64,000 nt of DNA from Lysobacter sp. FW306-1B-D06B (GTDB taxonomy: Bacteria; Pseudomonadota; Gammaproteobacteria; Xanthomonadales; Xanthomonadaceae). Positions 1-11,025 of the stretch are shown piece after piece; positions within the stretch are counted from its first letter, which is position 1; every line of letters begins with the position of its first letter. The stretch covers positions 2,728,001-2,792,000 of the forward strand of contig NZ_CP151802.1 in the NCBI RefSeq assembly GCF_038446665.1, read 5' to 3'. The position numbers and the translations under genes were made by a program. The notes beneath the pieces were generated by a model. It was not told the origin of the DNA. It saw only the letters and a program-made list of their open reading frames with translations, and ran no database searches.

Positions 1-12
1 ATGCGCGCCGGA

Positions 13-71
13 GGATTCGCCATCCAGGGCGCCACGCCCGGCGAATCCCCACTCCTCATCTCCAATCCGGC
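13..71. repeat. Partial GGATTCG/CGAATCC-type inverted element before der
   Basis: The 80 bases before der hold no gene that can be supported. They contain a GGATTCG (13-19) and a stretch beginning CGAATCCCC (42) that continues with CTCC and CCAATCC. This resembles the right arm of the longer inverted elements upstream of folD and guaA. It may be a short or decayed copy; that assignment is by eye. Confidence 0.4.
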
Positions 72-80
72 TCTTTCACC

Positions 81-1481
81 ATGCTTCCGCTCGTCGCCCT
101 CGTTGGCCGTCCCAACGTCGGAAAGTCCACTCTCTTCAATGCGCTCACGCGCACCCGCGACGCCCTGGTCCATGACCAGCCCGGTGTCACGCGCGATCGC
201 AACTACGGCGTGGCCCGGCCGGAGGGCAAGCGTGCCTTCGCCGTCGTCGACACCGGCGGCATCGCCGGCGAGGACGAGGGGCTGGCCGGCGCCACGGCGC
301 GGCAGGCGCGCGCGGCGGCAGAGGAAGCCGACCTGGTGCTGTTCGTGGTCGATGGTCGCGAAGGCGCCTCGGCGCTGGACGACGACATCCTGGCCTGGCT
401 GCGCAAGACCGCGCGCCCGGCGATGCTGGTGGTGAACAAGACCGACGGCCTCGACGCGCAGTCCGCGATCAACGAATTCGCCCGCTACGGCATCACCGAC
501 GTCATCGCCGTGTCCTCGGCGCACCGCCAGGGCATCGACACGCTGATCGACAGCGTCCTGGCGCGCGTGCCGGAAGAAGGCACGGCCACCGAACTGGATG
601 CCGATCCCGCGCGCATCCGCGTGGCCTTCATCGGCCGCCCGAACGTGGGCAAGTCGACGCTGGTCAACCGCCTGCTGGGCGAGGAGCGGATGATCGCCTC
701 CGAAGTCCCCGGCACCACGCGTGACTCGGTTTCCATCGACATGGAGCGCGACGGCCGCCTGTATCGCCTGATCGACACTGCCGGCCTGCGCCGCAAGTCG
801 CGCGTGGACGAGGCGGTGGAGAAGTTCTCCATCGTCAAGACGTTGCAGGCGATCGAGCAGTGCCAGGTCGCCGTGATCATGCTCGACGCCGGCGAGGGCA
901 TCACCGACCAGGACGCCACCGTGCTCGGCTATGCGCTGGACGCAGGCCGCGCGCTCGTGGTTGCCGTGAACAAGTGGGACGGACAGACCGACTACCAGCG
1001 CCAGCAGACCGAGGCGCTGCTGGCGCGCAAGCTCGGCTTCGTGGACTGGGCCGAAGCGGTGCGCATCAGCGCCAAGCACGGTTCGGGCCTGCGCGAGCTG
1101 TTCCGCGCGATCCACCGCGCACACGCGTCGGCCACGCACGAATTCAGCACCAGCGAAGTCAACAAGGCGCTGGAAGTCGCGTACGAAACCAACCCGCCGC
1201 CGACGGTGCGCGGCCACGTCGCCAAGCTGCGCTATGCGCATCCGGCGGCGAACAATCCGCCGACCTTCGTCGTGCACGGCACGCGCCTGCGCACGCTCAG
1301 CGACACCTACAAGCGCTATCTGGAGAACTTCTTCCGCAAGCGCTTCAAGCTGGTGGGCACGCCGGTACGCTTCGTCTTCAAGGAAGGCACGAACCCGTAT
1401 GAAGGCAAGAAGAACGTGCTGACCGAGCGTCAGGTCGCGAAGAAGCGGCGCATGATCCGGCACGTGAAGAAGGGCAAGTAA
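81..1481 (+). CDS. der: Ribosome-assembly GTPase Der (EngA)
   Basis: Der is a tandem-domain GTPase needed for maturation of the 50S ribosomal subunit. The 466-residue product starts directly with the first G domain: GRPNVGKST sits at about residues 9-17 and is repeated at about 185-193, and each copy is followed by its own DTGG or DTAG (G3) and NKTD or NKWD (G4) motifs. A KH-like RNA-binding domain fills the last 110 residues and ends in the usual lysine/arginine-rich tail. Length and order match the family. No strong Shine-Dalgarno is visible before the ATG. The next gene lies 250 bp downstream, so der is probably transcribed with whatever precedes the window. Confidence 0.97.
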   Translation: MLPLVALVGRPNVGKSTLFNALTRTRDALVHDQPGVTRDRNYGVARPEGKRAFAVVDTGGIAGEDEGLAGATARQARAAAEEADLVLFVVDGREGASALDDDILAWLRKTARPAMLVVNKTDGLDAQSAINEFARYGITDVIAVSSAHRQGIDTLIDSVLARVPEEGTATELDADPARIRVAFIGRPNVGKSTLVNRLLGEERMIASEVPGTTRDSVSIDMERDGRLYRLIDTAGLRRKSRVDEAVEKFSIVKTLQAIEQCQVAVIMLDAGEGITDQDATVLGYALDAGRALVVAVNKWDGQTDYQRQQTEALLARKLGFVDWAEAVRISAKHGSGLRELFRAIHRAHASATHEFSTSEVNKALEVAYETNPPPTVRGHVAKLRYAHPAANNPPTFVVHGTRLRTLSDTYKRYLENFFRKRFKLVGTPVRFVFKEGTNPYEGKKNVLTERQVAKKRRMIRHVKKGK

Positions 1482-1525
1482 CGCAGCAGCGCGCTCGCGC
1501 ATCACGCGAGCGCCTTGGCCGCTGC

Positions 1526-1654
1526 GTCATCCCGGCGATGGCCGGGATCCAGGCCCGTACCGCCTGACGACACATTCCCGCAGAACTGGCTCGCCGGTGT
1601 CCGTCATCTTTCTGATGCGACGCGAGCCTGGGTCCCGGCCTTCGCCGGGATGAC
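1526..1654. repeat. REP-like inverted repeat pair (GTCATCCCGGC family)
   Basis: Two 29-bp arms face each other: GTCATCCCGGCGATGG... at 1526-1554 and its near reverse complement ending CGCCGGGATGAC at 1626-1654. Each arm is itself a small hairpin (CCCGGC/GCCGGG). The same family recurs at 12369-12468, and a single diverged arm lies at 7090-7116. It fills most of the der-mobA gap. Confidence 0.8.
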
Positions 1655-1731
1655 GAAGTGATTGGTCGCCCATGACCTGGTTGGTCTGCGCCTGCGCGGG
1701 TCCCTTCGCGCCGACGCCGTAAACTGCCCCC

Positions 1732-2331
1732 ATGCCGCCCATTCCCGTAAGCGACATCACCCTGGGCCTCCTCGCCGGTGGCCGAGCGACGCGGCTCGGC
1801 GGCATCGACAAGGCCTGGCTCGAACGCGACGGCGTACCGCAGGTCGTGCGCTGGCAACGGCGGTTCGCTCACGAAACCGCCGCGTTGCTTGTCAGCGCCA
1901 ATCGCGATCTGCACCGTTACGAGGCCGCAACCCTGCGCGCCGTAACCGACCGGACGGGGCGCGACATCGGCCCGCTCGCCGGCCTCGACGCGCTCGCGGC
2001 CGCATGCGAGACCCCGTGGCTGCTCACGCTCCCTGTCGACCTGGTCGGCGTAAACGAATGCCTGCTGCCCACGCTCATCGCCGCCGCGCACGAGCTGGGC
2101 GCCTTCGCCGTCGACGATGACGGTCCTCAGCCGCTGGTCGCCCTGTGGCGCGTCGATGCGCTGCGCCGGGCCATGCCCGATGCGCTCGCCGGCAACGGCG
2201 CGGTGCATGCATTGCAGCGCGATCTGGGCATGGCATCCGTGCGCCTGCAGGGCGTACGCTTCGGCAACCTCAACACGCCCGACGACCTCGCCGCAGCCGG
2301 CGTCGTCGCGCAGACGAAACCCCAGGCATGA
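1732..2331 (+). CDS. mobA: Molybdenum cofactor guanylyltransferase MobA
   Basis: MobA transfers GMP from GTP to Mo-molybdopterin to make the bis-MGD form of the cofactor. The 199-residue protein opens with the nucleotidyltransferase signature LLAGGRATRLGGIDKAW (about residues 13-29). Further on are DIGPLAGL and LPVDLVG, the equivalents of the GPL and metal-binding PCD regions of the family. Its TGA overlaps the moeA ATG (ATGA), so the two are translationally coupled. With moeA and moeB downstream it forms a molybdenum-cofactor gene set. The assignment rests on motif, length and neighbours. Confidence 0.93.
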   Translation: MPPIPVSDITLGLLAGGRATRLGGIDKAWLERDGVPQVVRWQRRFAHETAALLVSANRDLHRYEAATLRAVTDRTGRDIGPLAGLDALAAACETPWLLTLPVDLVGVNECLLPTLIAAAHELGAFAVDDDGPQPLVALWRVDALRRAMPDALAGNGAVHALQRDLGMASVRLQGVRFGNLNTPDDLAAAGVVAQTKPQA

Positions 2332-3545
2332 GCGACTTCCCGATCCAGCTTCTCTTCGACGATGCCGTCGCGATCATTCGCGACGTCGCCGCCCGGCACC
2401 GCCTCGACAACGAAACGCTGCCGCTTTCGCGCACCCATGGCCGCATCCTGGCCGGCGACGTCGACGCGCCGATCGCCTTGCCGCCGTTCGACAACAGCGC
2501 GATGGACGGCTTCGCACTGCGGCACGTCGATCTGATGGAGGGCGAAACCGCACTGCGGCTGGTGGACGAGCAGTTCGCCGGACGTGCGCGGGACATCACG
2601 GTGGGCGAGGGCGAATGCGTGCGCATCACCACCGGCGCGCCGATGCCCGCAGGCGCCGATACGGTGGTCATCAAGGAGAACACGCGCGTCGAAGGCGATC
2701 GCGTCATCGTCGTCACGCCGCCGGAAGTGGAGGCGAACGTGCGCCGCGCAGGCGAGGACGTGCAGGCCGGCGAACGCGTGCTGCACGCCGGTGTGCGATT
2801 GACGCCGGCGCGCGTGTCGCTCGCCGCGTCGCTCGGACTGTCGTCGCTGACGGTGGTGCGCAAGCCGACGGTGGCGGTGTTCAGCAGTGGCGACGAACTG
2901 GTCGAGCCGGGTCTGTCGCTGGCACCTGGCGAAATCTACGACAGCAACCGCGAACTGCTGATGGGTCTTCTGCGCGCCGAAGGGTTGGAACCCACCGCGT
3001 GGCCACGCCTGCCGGACGACCCTAAGCAGGTTGAGATTGCGCTTCGCGACGCCGGCTGCGCGTTCGATCTGATCATCACGTGCGGCGCGGTCTCGGCCGG
3101 CGAGAAGGACCACATTCCGGCCGTCATCGCGCAGTTCGGCCAGGTGCATTTCTGGAAAGTGCGGATGAAGCCGGGCATGCCGGTGCTGTTCGGCAGCCTC
3201 GACCAGGCCCGCGTGCTGGCGCTGCCGGGCAATCCCGTGTCGGTGTTTGCGACCTTCCTCGGCTTCGGCCGTGCCTTGATCGACGCGTTGCAGGGCCGCA
3301 CCGAGCCGCGTCAGGTCGAGCGTGCGCAGTTGGTCGCGCCGGTGGAGAAGTCGCATGCGCGGCGCGAGTTCGTGCGCGCGCAGGTGACGTGCGATGAGCA
3401 TGGCGTCCTGCGCGCCGACCCGAACCCCGCCGTCGGTTCGCACCGCCTGCGCGCAGTGGGCGAGTCCAATGCGCTGATCGTGATCCCCGATGGACCACAG
3501 CGTTTGGCGGCCGGTGCCGTGGTCGAGGTCCTGCGGTACGCCTGA
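2328..3545 (+). CDS. moeA: Molybdopterin molybdenumtransferase MoeA
   Basis: MoeA inserts molybdate into adenylylated molybdopterin. The 405-residue start at 2328 is chosen because its ATG overlaps the mobA stop codon and begins MSDFPIQLLFDDA; longer readings run back into mobA. Family landmarks are PPFDNSAMDGFA near residue 53, TGAPMPAGADTVV, the MoCF-binding segment with SSGDEL, GEIYDSN and CGAVSAGEKD, then KPGMPVLFG and LPGNPVSVF. A small C-terminal beta domain ends ALIVIPDGPQRLAAG. It is the middle gene of mobA-moeA-moeB and is separated from moeB by 28 bp. Confidence 0.96.
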   Translation: MSDFPIQLLFDDAVAIIRDVAARHRLDNETLPLSRTHGRILAGDVDAPIALPPFDNSAMDGFALRHVDLMEGETALRLVDEQFAGRARDITVGEGECVRITTGAPMPAGADTVVIKENTRVEGDRVIVVTPPEVEANVRRAGEDVQAGERVLHAGVRLTPARVSLAASLGLSSLTVVRKPTVAVFSSGDELVEPGLSLAPGEIYDSNRELLMGLLRAEGLEPTAWPRLPDDPKQVEIALRDAGCAFDLIITCGAVSAGEKDHIPAVIAQFGQVHFWKVRMKPGMPVLFGSLDQARVLALPGNPVSVFATFLGFGRALIDALQGRTEPRQVERAQLVAPVEKSHARREFVRAQVTCDEHGVLRADPNPAVGSHRLRAVGESNALIVIPDGPQRLAAGAVVEVLRYA

Positions 3546-3573
3546 GACGGGCATGAGGGGCGATAATCCCCGC

Positions 3574-4698
3574 ATGGACATCGAACTCATCGCGCCTGCC
3601 GAGGCCCTGCGCCGCCAGCGCCAGGGCGCGCTCATCGTGGACGTGCGCGAGTCGCACGAACGCGCCACCGGGTACGCCGAAGGTGCGCTGGGCATCGCCC
3701 GTGGCGAGCTGGAAGCCGATCCACGCGCCGCACTCCCGGACCTGGATGCCGACGTGCTGCTGATCTGCCAGAGCGGGCGGCGATCGCTGCAGGCCGCGGA
3801 GGCGCTGGCGACGATGGGCTACCGCCGACTCGCATCGGTCGAGGGCGGCACCACGCGCTGGATCGACGAGGGCCTGCCGATCGCGCGCGCCGAAGGCGAC
3901 CTGGATTTCTACGATCGCTACTCGCGACATCTGCGCCTTCCCGAAGTCGGCGAAGCGGGGCAGCGTCGGCTGCAATCCGCGCGCATCGCGATGGTCGGCG
4001 CGGGCGGGCTGGGGTCGCCTGCCGCGTTCTATCTCGCCGCCGCGGGTGTGGGCACGATCGTGCTGGCCGATGACGACGTGGTCGATCGCAGCAACCTGCA
4101 GCGGCAGATCCTGCACACCGAGGACCGCATCGGCGTGCCCAAGGTGGAGTCGGCGCGCATCGCGCTGTCGGCGCTCAATCCCACCGTGTCGATCGAGACC
4201 TTCCCCGAGCGCATCACGGCGGCCAACGTCGAGCGGCTGATCGAAGGCGCCGACGTGGTGATCGACGGCGCCGACAACTTCCCGGTGCGTTATCTGCTCA
4301 ACGATGCCTGCGTGAAGCTCGGCAAGCCCCTGGTTTACGGCGCCGTGCATCGCTTCGAAGGGCAGGTGAGCGTGTTCGATGCCGGCCGCCAGCGCGGCCA
4401 CGCGCCGTGCTACCGCTGCCTGTTCCCCGAACCACCACCGCCGGAAGCCGCGCCCAACTGCGCCGAAGCCGGCGTGCTGGGCGTGCTGCCGGGCGTGATC
4501 GGGCTGCTGCAGGCGACGGAGGCGATCAAGCTCATCCTCGGCGCCGGCGAACCGCTCACCGGCCGGCTTCTGCATTTCGATGCGATGGGCATGCGTTTTC
4601 GCGAGACGCGCCTGCCGGCAGATCCGGACTGCCCGGTGTGCGCGGCGGGACGGGAGTTTCCGGGCTACATCGACTACGCGAAGTTCTGCGCGGCGTGA
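3574..4698 (+). CDS. moeB: MoeB/ThiF-type sulfur-carrier adenylyltransferase with N-terminal rhodanese domain
   Basis: This 374-residue protein joins a rhodanese domain (residues 1-105, active-site loop CQSGRRS with Cys65) to an E1-like ThiF/MoeB adenylyltransferase. The latter has GAGGLGSPA near residue 142, DDDVVDRSNLQRQILH, and two zinc-binding CxxC pairs, CYRC and CPVC. MoeB adenylates the C-terminal glycine of MoaD, and a fused rhodanese could supply sulfur to the activated carrier. In MoeZ and Uba4 types the rhodanese domain is at the C-terminus; here it comes first. Position after moeA favours a molybdenum-cofactor role. A ThiS-directed role cannot be excluded. Confidence 0.9.
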   Translation: MDIELIAPAEALRRQRQGALIVDVRESHERATGYAEGALGIARGELEADPRAALPDLDADVLLICQSGRRSLQAAEALATMGYRRLASVEGGTTRWIDEGLPIARAEGDLDFYDRYSRHLRLPEVGEAGQRRLQSARIAMVGAGGLGSPAAFYLAAAGVGTIVLADDDVVDRSNLQRQILHTEDRIGVPKVESARIALSALNPTVSIETFPERITAANVERLIEGADVVIDGADNFPVRYLLNDACVKLGKPLVYGAVHRFEGQVSVFDAGRQRGHAPCYRCLFPEPPPPEAAPNCAEAGVLGVLPGVIGLLQATEAIKLILGAGEPLTGRLLHFDAMGMRFRETRLPADPDCPVCAAGREFPGYIDYAKFCAA

Positions 4699-4717
4699 GG
4701 GCCTGATCGCGCCGTTC

Positions 4718-4886
4718 CCTTCTCCCCTTGCGGGAGAAGGCGCCCCCGAAGGGGGGGGAAGAGGGACGCTCGCAGCGCGTATTTCGCGCGTACTTCGAAC
4801 GTCCCACCCCTCTCCCCTGGCCGCCTTCGGCGGCCTGTCCCTCTCAGCTCTGCACTCCCTTCGGTCGCCGCAAGGGGAGAGGGGTA
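4718..4886. repeat. Hairpin repeats of the CCCTCTCCCC/GGGGAGAGGG type
   Basis: The 198 bp between the convergent moeB and the alpha/beta hydrolase are filled by hairpins. CCTTCTCCC/GGGAGAAGG lies at 4718-4740, and a larger pair joins ACCCCTCTCCCC (about 4806) to AGGGGAGAGGGGT (about 4873). A third small hairpin, GGCCGCCTTCGGCGGCC, lies between those arms. Related single hairpins occur at 11026, 54765 and 62480, each after the 3' end of a gene. They may act as bidirectional terminators or REP elements. Confidence 0.7.
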
Positions 4887-4896
4887 ACCACTCGCG

Positions 4897-5667
4897 TCAG
4901 CGCAGGAAATCCGCCAGCGCCTGCTCGAATACCGGATCACCGCTGATCGTGTTGTGCCCGGCGCCGGGCAATTCCACCACTTTCGGTGGCTTGCCCAGCG
5001 CGGCGATCAGGCGGTTCGTGTTGGCCGGCGGCACGACCGTATCGAGCGCGGCGCGCACGACCATCACCTCGCCCTGATAACCGCGCAGGCGACCGACGGA
5101 ATCGAAGCGATCGCGCACGATCCAGCGCACGGGCAGGACGGGGTAGTGCACCTGCGCCACCGCCGCCAGGCTGTCGAACGGCGCCACCAGCACCAGATGC
5201 GACACCGGCCGCTGGCTGGCGACGTAGCTCGCCACGCCGCTGCCGAGGCTGGAGCCGATCACCGAGATCGGCTGGTTCGGATGGCGCGAGCTCACTTCGT
5301 CGAAGACGGCCAGCGCATCGGCGAACAGCGCCGCTTCCGTCGGCTGCCCTCCGCTGGCGCCGTAGCCGCGGTACGACACCAGGTAGACGCTGCGCTCGGG
5401 CAGCAGGCGGTCGAGCATGTCGCGCCGGTGGTGGATGCTTTCGGCGTTGCCGCCGAAGTAGATGACCGGCCGCCCTGCATGCGGGTGCAGCACCCAGCCG
5501 TGCAGTTGCACGTCGTCGCGCGCCAGCGCGAAGTCCGTCTGCGGCACGTCGGTCCGCGTGCCCTCGGGCAGGTAGATCAGCTCGCGCTGCTTGGAGAACA
5601 ACCACGCGCACACCCCTGCGTAACCGAGGATCGGCAACGCAGCCCAGCCCAATAGCTGTTTACGCAT
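4897..5667 (-). CDS. Membrane-anchored alpha/beta hydrolase
   Basis: The 256-residue product begins with a hydrophobic segment (about residues 5-22) followed by KQRELIYLPEG. That is the hallmark of the BEM46/YfhR-like alpha/beta hydrolases, which sit on the membrane with an exposed catalytic domain. The nucleophile elbow is GSSLGSG (about residue 150), an acid follows near VVRAALDTVVP, and the histidine is in ELPGAGHNT. The substrate cannot be told; esterase or peptidase-like activity is a family inference. It starts 3 bp after the stop of the DUF1244 gene, so the two form an operon. Confidence 0.82.
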   Translation of the reverse strand: MRKQLLGWAALPILGYAGVCAWLFSKQRELIYLPEGTRTDVPQTDFALARDDVQLHGWVLHPHAGRPVIYFGGNAESIHHRRDMLDRLLPERSVYLVSYRGYGASGGQPTEAALFADALAVFDEVSSRHPNQPISVIGSSLGSGVASYVASQRPVSHLVLVAPFDSLAAVAQVHYPVLPVRWIVRDRFDSVGRLRGYQGEVMVVRAALDTVVPPANTNRLIAALGKPPKVVELPGAGHNTISGDPVFEQALADFLR

Positions 5668-5670
5668 CGG

Positions 5671-5982
5671 CTACCCCGCGTGTTTGCGTTGCGCCGCCTC
5701 GAATGCGGCGAGTTGTTCCGGCGTGGCCTCGCGCTGATGCTGCGCCTTCCAATGGGCGAAGGGCATGCCGTAGATCGCCTCGCGGGCTTCGTCCTTGGTC
5801 ATCGTGATGCCGCGCTGCTCGGCGGCCTCGCGGTACCAGTCGGCCAGGCAGTTGCGGCAGAAGCCGGCGTTGATCATCAGGTCGATGTTCTGCACGTCGG
5901 GCCGCTCGTGCATGAGGTGCTGGAGCAGGCGCCGGAATGCGGCGGCTTCGATCTGGGTGGTTTCGAAATCGGTGTCGGTCAT
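5671..5982 (-). CDS. DUF1244 family protein
   Basis: This is a small 103-residue soluble protein starting MTDTDFETTQIEAAAF. The conserved centre includes HLMHERPDVQNIDLMINAGFCRNCLADWY, followed by a helical stretch with DEAREAIYGMPFAHWK. This pattern is characteristic of DUF1244, a short conserved family of proteobacteria with no established function. The CRNC pair might bind metal, which is a guess. A longer reading to 6294 would run through the inverted GGGATTC element, so the ATG at 5982 is preferred. The membrane hydrolase follows 3 bp downstream. Confidence 0.82.
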   Translation of the reverse strand: MTDTDFETTQIEAAAFRRLLQHLMHERPDVQNIDLMINAGFCRNCLADWYREAAEQRGITMTKDEAREAIYGMPFAHWKAQHQREATPEQLAAFEAAQRKHAG

Positions 5983-5996
5983 GGGGTTCTCTGGGC

Positions 5997-6088
5997 TTGG
6001 GAATTCGGGATCAGGGATTCGTATGCGCCTTGCCGTGAAGGGAGCGCGTTGCTTTTGCGAATCCCGAATACCGAATCCCCAATCCCGC
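5997..6088. repeat. Inverted GGGATTCGGGATT-type element upstream of folD
   Basis: The left arm (5997-6021) is built from GGGAATTCGGGATC and AGGGATTCG. The right arm (6058-6088) reads CGAATCCC, GAATACC, GAATCCCC and AATCCC, roughly its reverse complement. The unit is a 7-mer related to GGGATTC repeated two to four times per arm. A second copy precedes guaA at 8693-8798 and a decayed copy precedes der. It lies between the divergent DUF1244 gene and folD. Confidence 0.8.
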
Positions 6089-6148
6089 ATCTGAGCGATA
6101 ATGCACGGCCCGACTGTACTCCAGTCGCCTTCAGCCCTACGCCACGGC

Positions 6149-7051
6149 ATGACTGCACCCATGACCCCTCCGGCTCGCATCCTCGACGGCAAGCGCATTG
6201 CCGAGGACCTGCTCGACAACCTCAAGAGCCGGGTCGATGCGCGCGTGGCGGCGGGCAAATCGCGCCCGGGCCTGGCGGTGGTGCTGGTCGGCAATGACCC
6301 GGCCTCCAGCGTCTATGTGAAGAACAAACGGCGTGCGGCGCAGAAAGTGGGCATCCGGGCGATCGACTACGACCTGCCGGCCGACACCGGCAACGCCGAG
6401 CTGCTGACGCTGATCGACGCACTCAACGCCGACCCGGACGTGCACGGCATCCTGGTGCAGCTGCCGCTGCCCGACCGCCGCGACGCCACCGAGCTGATCC
6501 ACCGCATCGACCCACGCAAGGACGTGGACGGCTTCCACCCGGAGAACGTCGGCCACCTGGCCCTGCGCCAGTTCGGCCTGCGCCCGTGCACGCCGCGCGG
6601 CATCACCACGCTGCTGGCCTATACCGACCGCCCGGTGCGCGGGCAAAGCGCGACGATCGTCGGCGTCTCCAACCACGTCGGCCGCCCCATGGCGCTGGAG
6701 TTGCTGATCGCCGGCTGCACCGTCACCAGCTGCCACAAGTTCACTCCGCCGCAGGTGCTGGAAACCTCGATCCGCAATGCCGACATCCTGGTCGTCGCGG
6801 CGGGCCGGCCGGGCCTGATCCCGGGTGAATGGGTGAAACCGGGCGCTGTCGTCATCGACGTGGGCATCAACCGCCTGGATGACGGCCGCCTCGTGGGCGA
6901 CGTGGGCTTCGAGGCCGCCGCACAGCGGGCCAGTTGGATCACCCCGGTCCCCGGCGGCGTCGGCCCGATGACGGTCGCCACGCTGATGCAGAACACGCTG
7001 GAAGCCGCCGAGGCGGCGGATACGGGGCGCGGCTGGACCCAGGCGCGCTGA
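6149..7051 (+). CDS. folD: Bifunctional methylenetetrahydrofolate dehydrogenase/cyclohydrolase FolD
   Basis: FolD interconverts 5,10-methylene-, methenyl- and 10-formyl-tetrahydrofolate with NADP, feeding purine and formyl-methionine synthesis. With the ATG at 6149 the product is 300 residues; an alternative ATG at 6161 gives 296. Conserved segments include [16 protein letters not shown], whose YxxxK holds the catalytic lysine, then [14 protein letters not shown] [22 protein letters not shown], the NADP-binding [15 protein letters not shown] and [15 protein letters not shown]. It is transcribed alone: the upstream neighbour diverges and guaB starts about 170 bp later. Confidence 0.96.
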   Translation: MTAPMTPPARILDGKRIAEDLLDNLKSRVDARVAAGKSRPGLAVVLVGNDPASSVYVKNKRRAAQKVGIRAIDYDLPADTGNAELLTLIDALNADPDVHGILVQLPLPDRRDATELIHRIDPRKDVDGFHPENVGHLALRQFGLRPCTPRGITTLLAYTDRPVRGQSATIVGVSNHVGRPMALELLIAGCTVTSCHKFTPPQVLETSIRNADILVVAAGRPGLIPGEWVKPGAVVIDVGINRLDDGRLVGDVGFEAAAQRASWITPVPGGVGPMTVATLMQNTLEAAEAADTGRGWTQAR

Positions 7052-7085
7052 GGCGGGCTTCGGCCCGCGGGTCGACCGCGGCTGA

Positions 7086-8690
<1,605 letters not shown>

Positions 8691-8692
8691 AC

Positions 8693-8798
8693 GGGATTTG
8701 GGATTCGGGATTCGGGATTCGTAGAAGCCCGCCGGGTTCCAGTCCGGTGACGATCGTCTTCGCTGTTGCGAATCTCCAATCTCCAATCCCGAATCCCG
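8693..8798. repeat. Inverted GGGATTC-type element between guaB and guaA
   Basis: The left arm (8693-8721) is GGGATTTGGGATTC followed by two more GGGATTC units. The right arm (8769-8798) carries AATCTCC, AATCTCC, AATCCCG and AATCCCG. The arms are near reverse complements, separated by 47 bp. The element stops 5 bp before the guaA ATG, so the translation-initiation region of guaA lies inside or against it. Second full copy of the element at 5997. Confidence 0.85.
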
Positions 8799-8803
8799 GC
8801 TCC

Positions 8804-10369
8804 ATGACCAATATCCACAGCGACAAGATCCTCATCCTCGATTTCGGCGCGCAGTACACGCAGCTGATCGCCCGCCGCATCCGCGAGATCGGCGTCTACT
8901 GCGAGATCTGGGCCTGGGACCACGATCCGGCCGAGATCGCGGCGTTCGGCGCGAAGGGCATCATCCTGTCGGGTGGCCCGGAGTCGACCACGGAGCAGGG
9001 CGCGCCCAAGGCGCCGCAGGAAGTCTTCGACAGCGGCTTGCCGATCCTGGGCATCTGCTACGGCATGCAGACGCTGGCCGCGCAGCTGGGCGGCGCAACC
9101 GAAGCCGCCGACGCGCGCGAGTTCGGCCACGCCGAAGTCGAGCTGGTCGCGCACGACACGCTGCTGGGCGGGCTGACCGACCACGACGGCGAACCGCGCA
9201 TCGATGTGTGGATGAGCCACGGCGACCACGTCGCCAAGGCGCCGCCGGGCTGGACCGTCACCGCCGTCACCGACCGCATTCCCGTCGCCGCGATGGCGCG
9301 CGAGGACAAGCGCTGGTACGGCGTGCAGTTCCACCCGGAAGTCACGCACACCAAGCAGGGCCAGACGCTGCTGCGCCGCTTCGTCGCCGACATCTGCGGC
9401 TGCAAGACGCTGTGGACCGCGGCCAACATCATCGAAGACCAGATCGAGCGCGTGCGCGAGAAGGTCGGCAGCGACGAGGTGATCCTCGGCCTGTCCGGTG
9501 GCGTGGATTCGTCCGTCGTCGCCGCGCTGCTGCACAAGGCCATCGGCACGCAGCTGACGTGCGTATTCGTCGACACCGGCCTGCTGCGCTGGAACGAAGG
9601 CGACCAGGTGATGGCGATGTTCGCCGAGCACATGGGCGTGAAGGTCGTGCGCGTGAACGCCGCCGACCGCTATTTCAAGGCGCTCGCCGGCGTCGCGGAT
9701 CCGGAAGCCAAGCGCAAGATCATCGGCAACCTCTTCATCGAGATCTTCGACGAAGAGTCCGCCAAGCTCGCCAACGCGAAGTGGCTGGCGCAGGGCACGA
9801 TCTATCCGGACGTCATCGAGTCGGCCGGCAGCAAGACCGGCAAGGCGCACGTCATCAAGAGCCACCACAACGTGGGCGGCCTGCCGGAAGACATGAAGCT
9901 CGGCCTCGTCGAACCGCTGCGCGAGTTGTTCAAGGACGAAGTGCGTCGCCTCGGCGTCGAACTCGGCCTGCCGCGCGCGATGGTGTATCGCCATCCGTTC
10001 CCGGGCCCGGGTTTGGGCGTTCGCATCCTGGGCGAAGTGAAGCGCGAACACGCCGAATTGCTCGCCCGTGCCGACCACATCTTCATCGAAGAGCTGCGCA
10101 AGGCGGATCTGTACGACCGCACCAGCCAGGCGTTCGCCGTGTTCCTGCCGGTGAAGTCGGTGGGCGTGGTGGGCGACGCGCGCGCCTACGAATGGGTGAT
10201 TGCGCTGCGCGCGGTGGAAACCATCGACTTCATGACCGCGCATTGGGCGCACCTGCCGTACGATTTCCTCGGTCGCGTCTCCAACCGCATCATCAACGAG
10301 TTGCGCGGCGTGTCGCGTGTCGTGTATGACATCAGCGGGAAGCCGCCGGCCACGATCGAGTGGGAATGA
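8804..10369 (+). CDS. guaA: Glutamine-hydrolysing GMP synthase GuaA
   Basis: GuaA aminates XMP to GMP using glutamine and ATP. The 521-residue product starts [25 protein letters not shown]. An N-terminal class-I amidotransferase carries the nucleophile in GICYGMQ, with the HPE triad partner in [10 protein letters not shown]. An ATP-pyrophosphatase domain follows with the P-loop LSGGVDSSV near residue 232. The C-terminal dimerisation domain ends PPATIEWE, as in the family. It lies in the same orientation as guaB. The usual ribosome-binding region is replaced by the right arm of a GGGATTC-type inverted element. Confidence 0.98.
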   Translation: MTNIHSDKILILDFGAQYTQLIARRIREIGVYCEIWAWDHDPAEIAAFGAKGIILSGGPESTTEQGAPKAPQEVFDSGLPILGICYGMQTLAAQLGGATEAADAREFGHAEVELVAHDTLLGGLTDHDGEPRIDVWMSHGDHVAKAPPGWTVTAVTDRIPVAAMAREDKRWYGVQFHPEVTHTKQGQTLLRRFVADICGCKTLWTAANIIEDQIERVREKVGSDEVILGLSGGVDSSVVAALLHKAIGTQLTCVFVDTGLLRWNEGDQVMAMFAEHMGVKVVRVNAADRYFKALAGVADPEAKRKIIGNLFIEIFDEESAKLANAKWLAQGTIYPDVIESAGSKTGKAHVIKSHHNVGGLPEDMKLGLVEPLRELFKDEVRRLGVELGLPRAMVYRHPFPGPGLGVRILGEVKREHAELLARADHIFIEELRKADLYDRTSQAFAVFLPVKSVGVVGDARAYEWVIALRAVETIDFMTAHWAHLPYDFLGRVSNRIINELRGVSRVVYDISGKPPATIEWE

Positions 10370-10390
10370 GCGGCTTCGCGTGACGGCGTT

Positions 10391-10412
10391 GGCGGGCAGG
10401 GGAAAAGCCCGC
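10391..10412 (+). terminator. Weak hairpin after guaA
   Basis: GGCGGGC (10391-10397) pairs with GCCCGCC (10406-10412) across a 9-base A/G loop, 22 bp after the guaA stop. It lacks a T tract, so it is only a weak terminator candidate. Confidence 0.4.
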
Positions 10413-10453
10413 CATGCGTCGGTTGAACCAGGACGGATCAACAGGGGGAAACA

Positions 10454-10954
10454 ATGAAGAAGATCGTACTGGCGGTCGCACTGATCGCCGCGGCAGCGTG
10501 GTATTTCCATTTCGGGCGCACGATGAACGAGTCGTCCGTCCGCAAGTTCTATGGGGACCAGACCCTCCTGCTGGCGGAACTCGACGGCGAGCCGCTGTGC
10601 AAGCTCATGACCGACGACTATCTGGTGAAGGACGTGTCGTTCAACGGTTCCGCTACCGAGCGCAGCGAGAAGCGGCGTGAGGAGGCCTGCGCCGACATCA
10701 AGCAGTCGCTGACCGTGCTGGGCAAGCTCTCCAACGCGAGCGGCGGCATCCTGCATCCCATATTCGAGCAGAAGATCGACTCCATCGAACTGAGCGACGG
10801 CAACAAGCGCGCCACGGTGAAGGGCGTGTCGATCGGGAAGATCGGCGACATGACGATGGTCCGCAGCCGCTTCACCGAGACGCTGATCCGCCGTAACGGC
10901 AAGATCCTGTCGCAGGGCGGCGAGTCGAAGACCTGGGTGTACGGCGGCGAGTAA
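10454..10954 (+). CDS. Hypothetical exported or membrane-anchored protein
   Basis: I do not recognise this 166-residue protein. It begins MKKIVLAVALIAAAAWYFHFG, a short positively charged N-terminus followed by a hydrophobic stretch, so it is probably exported or anchored facing the periplasm. The remainder is soluble, with two cysteines (in EPLCKLM and EACADIK) that could form a disulfide. A beta-rich C-terminal half (ATVKGVSIGKIGDMTM, then ILSQGGESKTWVYGGE) recalls small NTF2-like folds. An AGGGGGA ribosome-binding site precedes the ATG by a few bases. It sits alone between guaA and a strong terminator. Confidence 0.7.
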   Translation: MKKIVLAVALIAAAAWYFHFGRTMNESSVRKFYGDQTLLLAELDGEPLCKLMTDDYLVKDVSFNGSATERSEKRREEACADIKQSLTVLGKLSNASGGILHPIFEQKIDSIELSDGNKRATVKGVSIGKIGDMTMVRSRFTETLIRRNGKILSQGGESKTWVYGGE

Positions 10955-10978
10955 CCGCGACGCGAGTTGCCGGCCGAA

Positions 10979-11014
10979 CAAGCAAGCCCCGCGAATAGCG
11001 GGGCTTTGCTTTGT
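10979..11014 (+). terminator. Rho-independent terminator
   Basis: AGCAAGCCCCGC, loop GAATA, then GCGGGGCTTTGCTTTGTT form a long stem with a T-rich tail 25 bp after the hypothetical gene. It is the clearest terminator in this part of the window. Confidence 0.85.
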
Positions 11015-11025
11015 TGCCGGTTGCT

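Noticed and set aside
1..435. 144-residue open frame from the first base
   Set aside because: It overlaps der in another frame and is Ser/Arg/Pro-rich with no family features.
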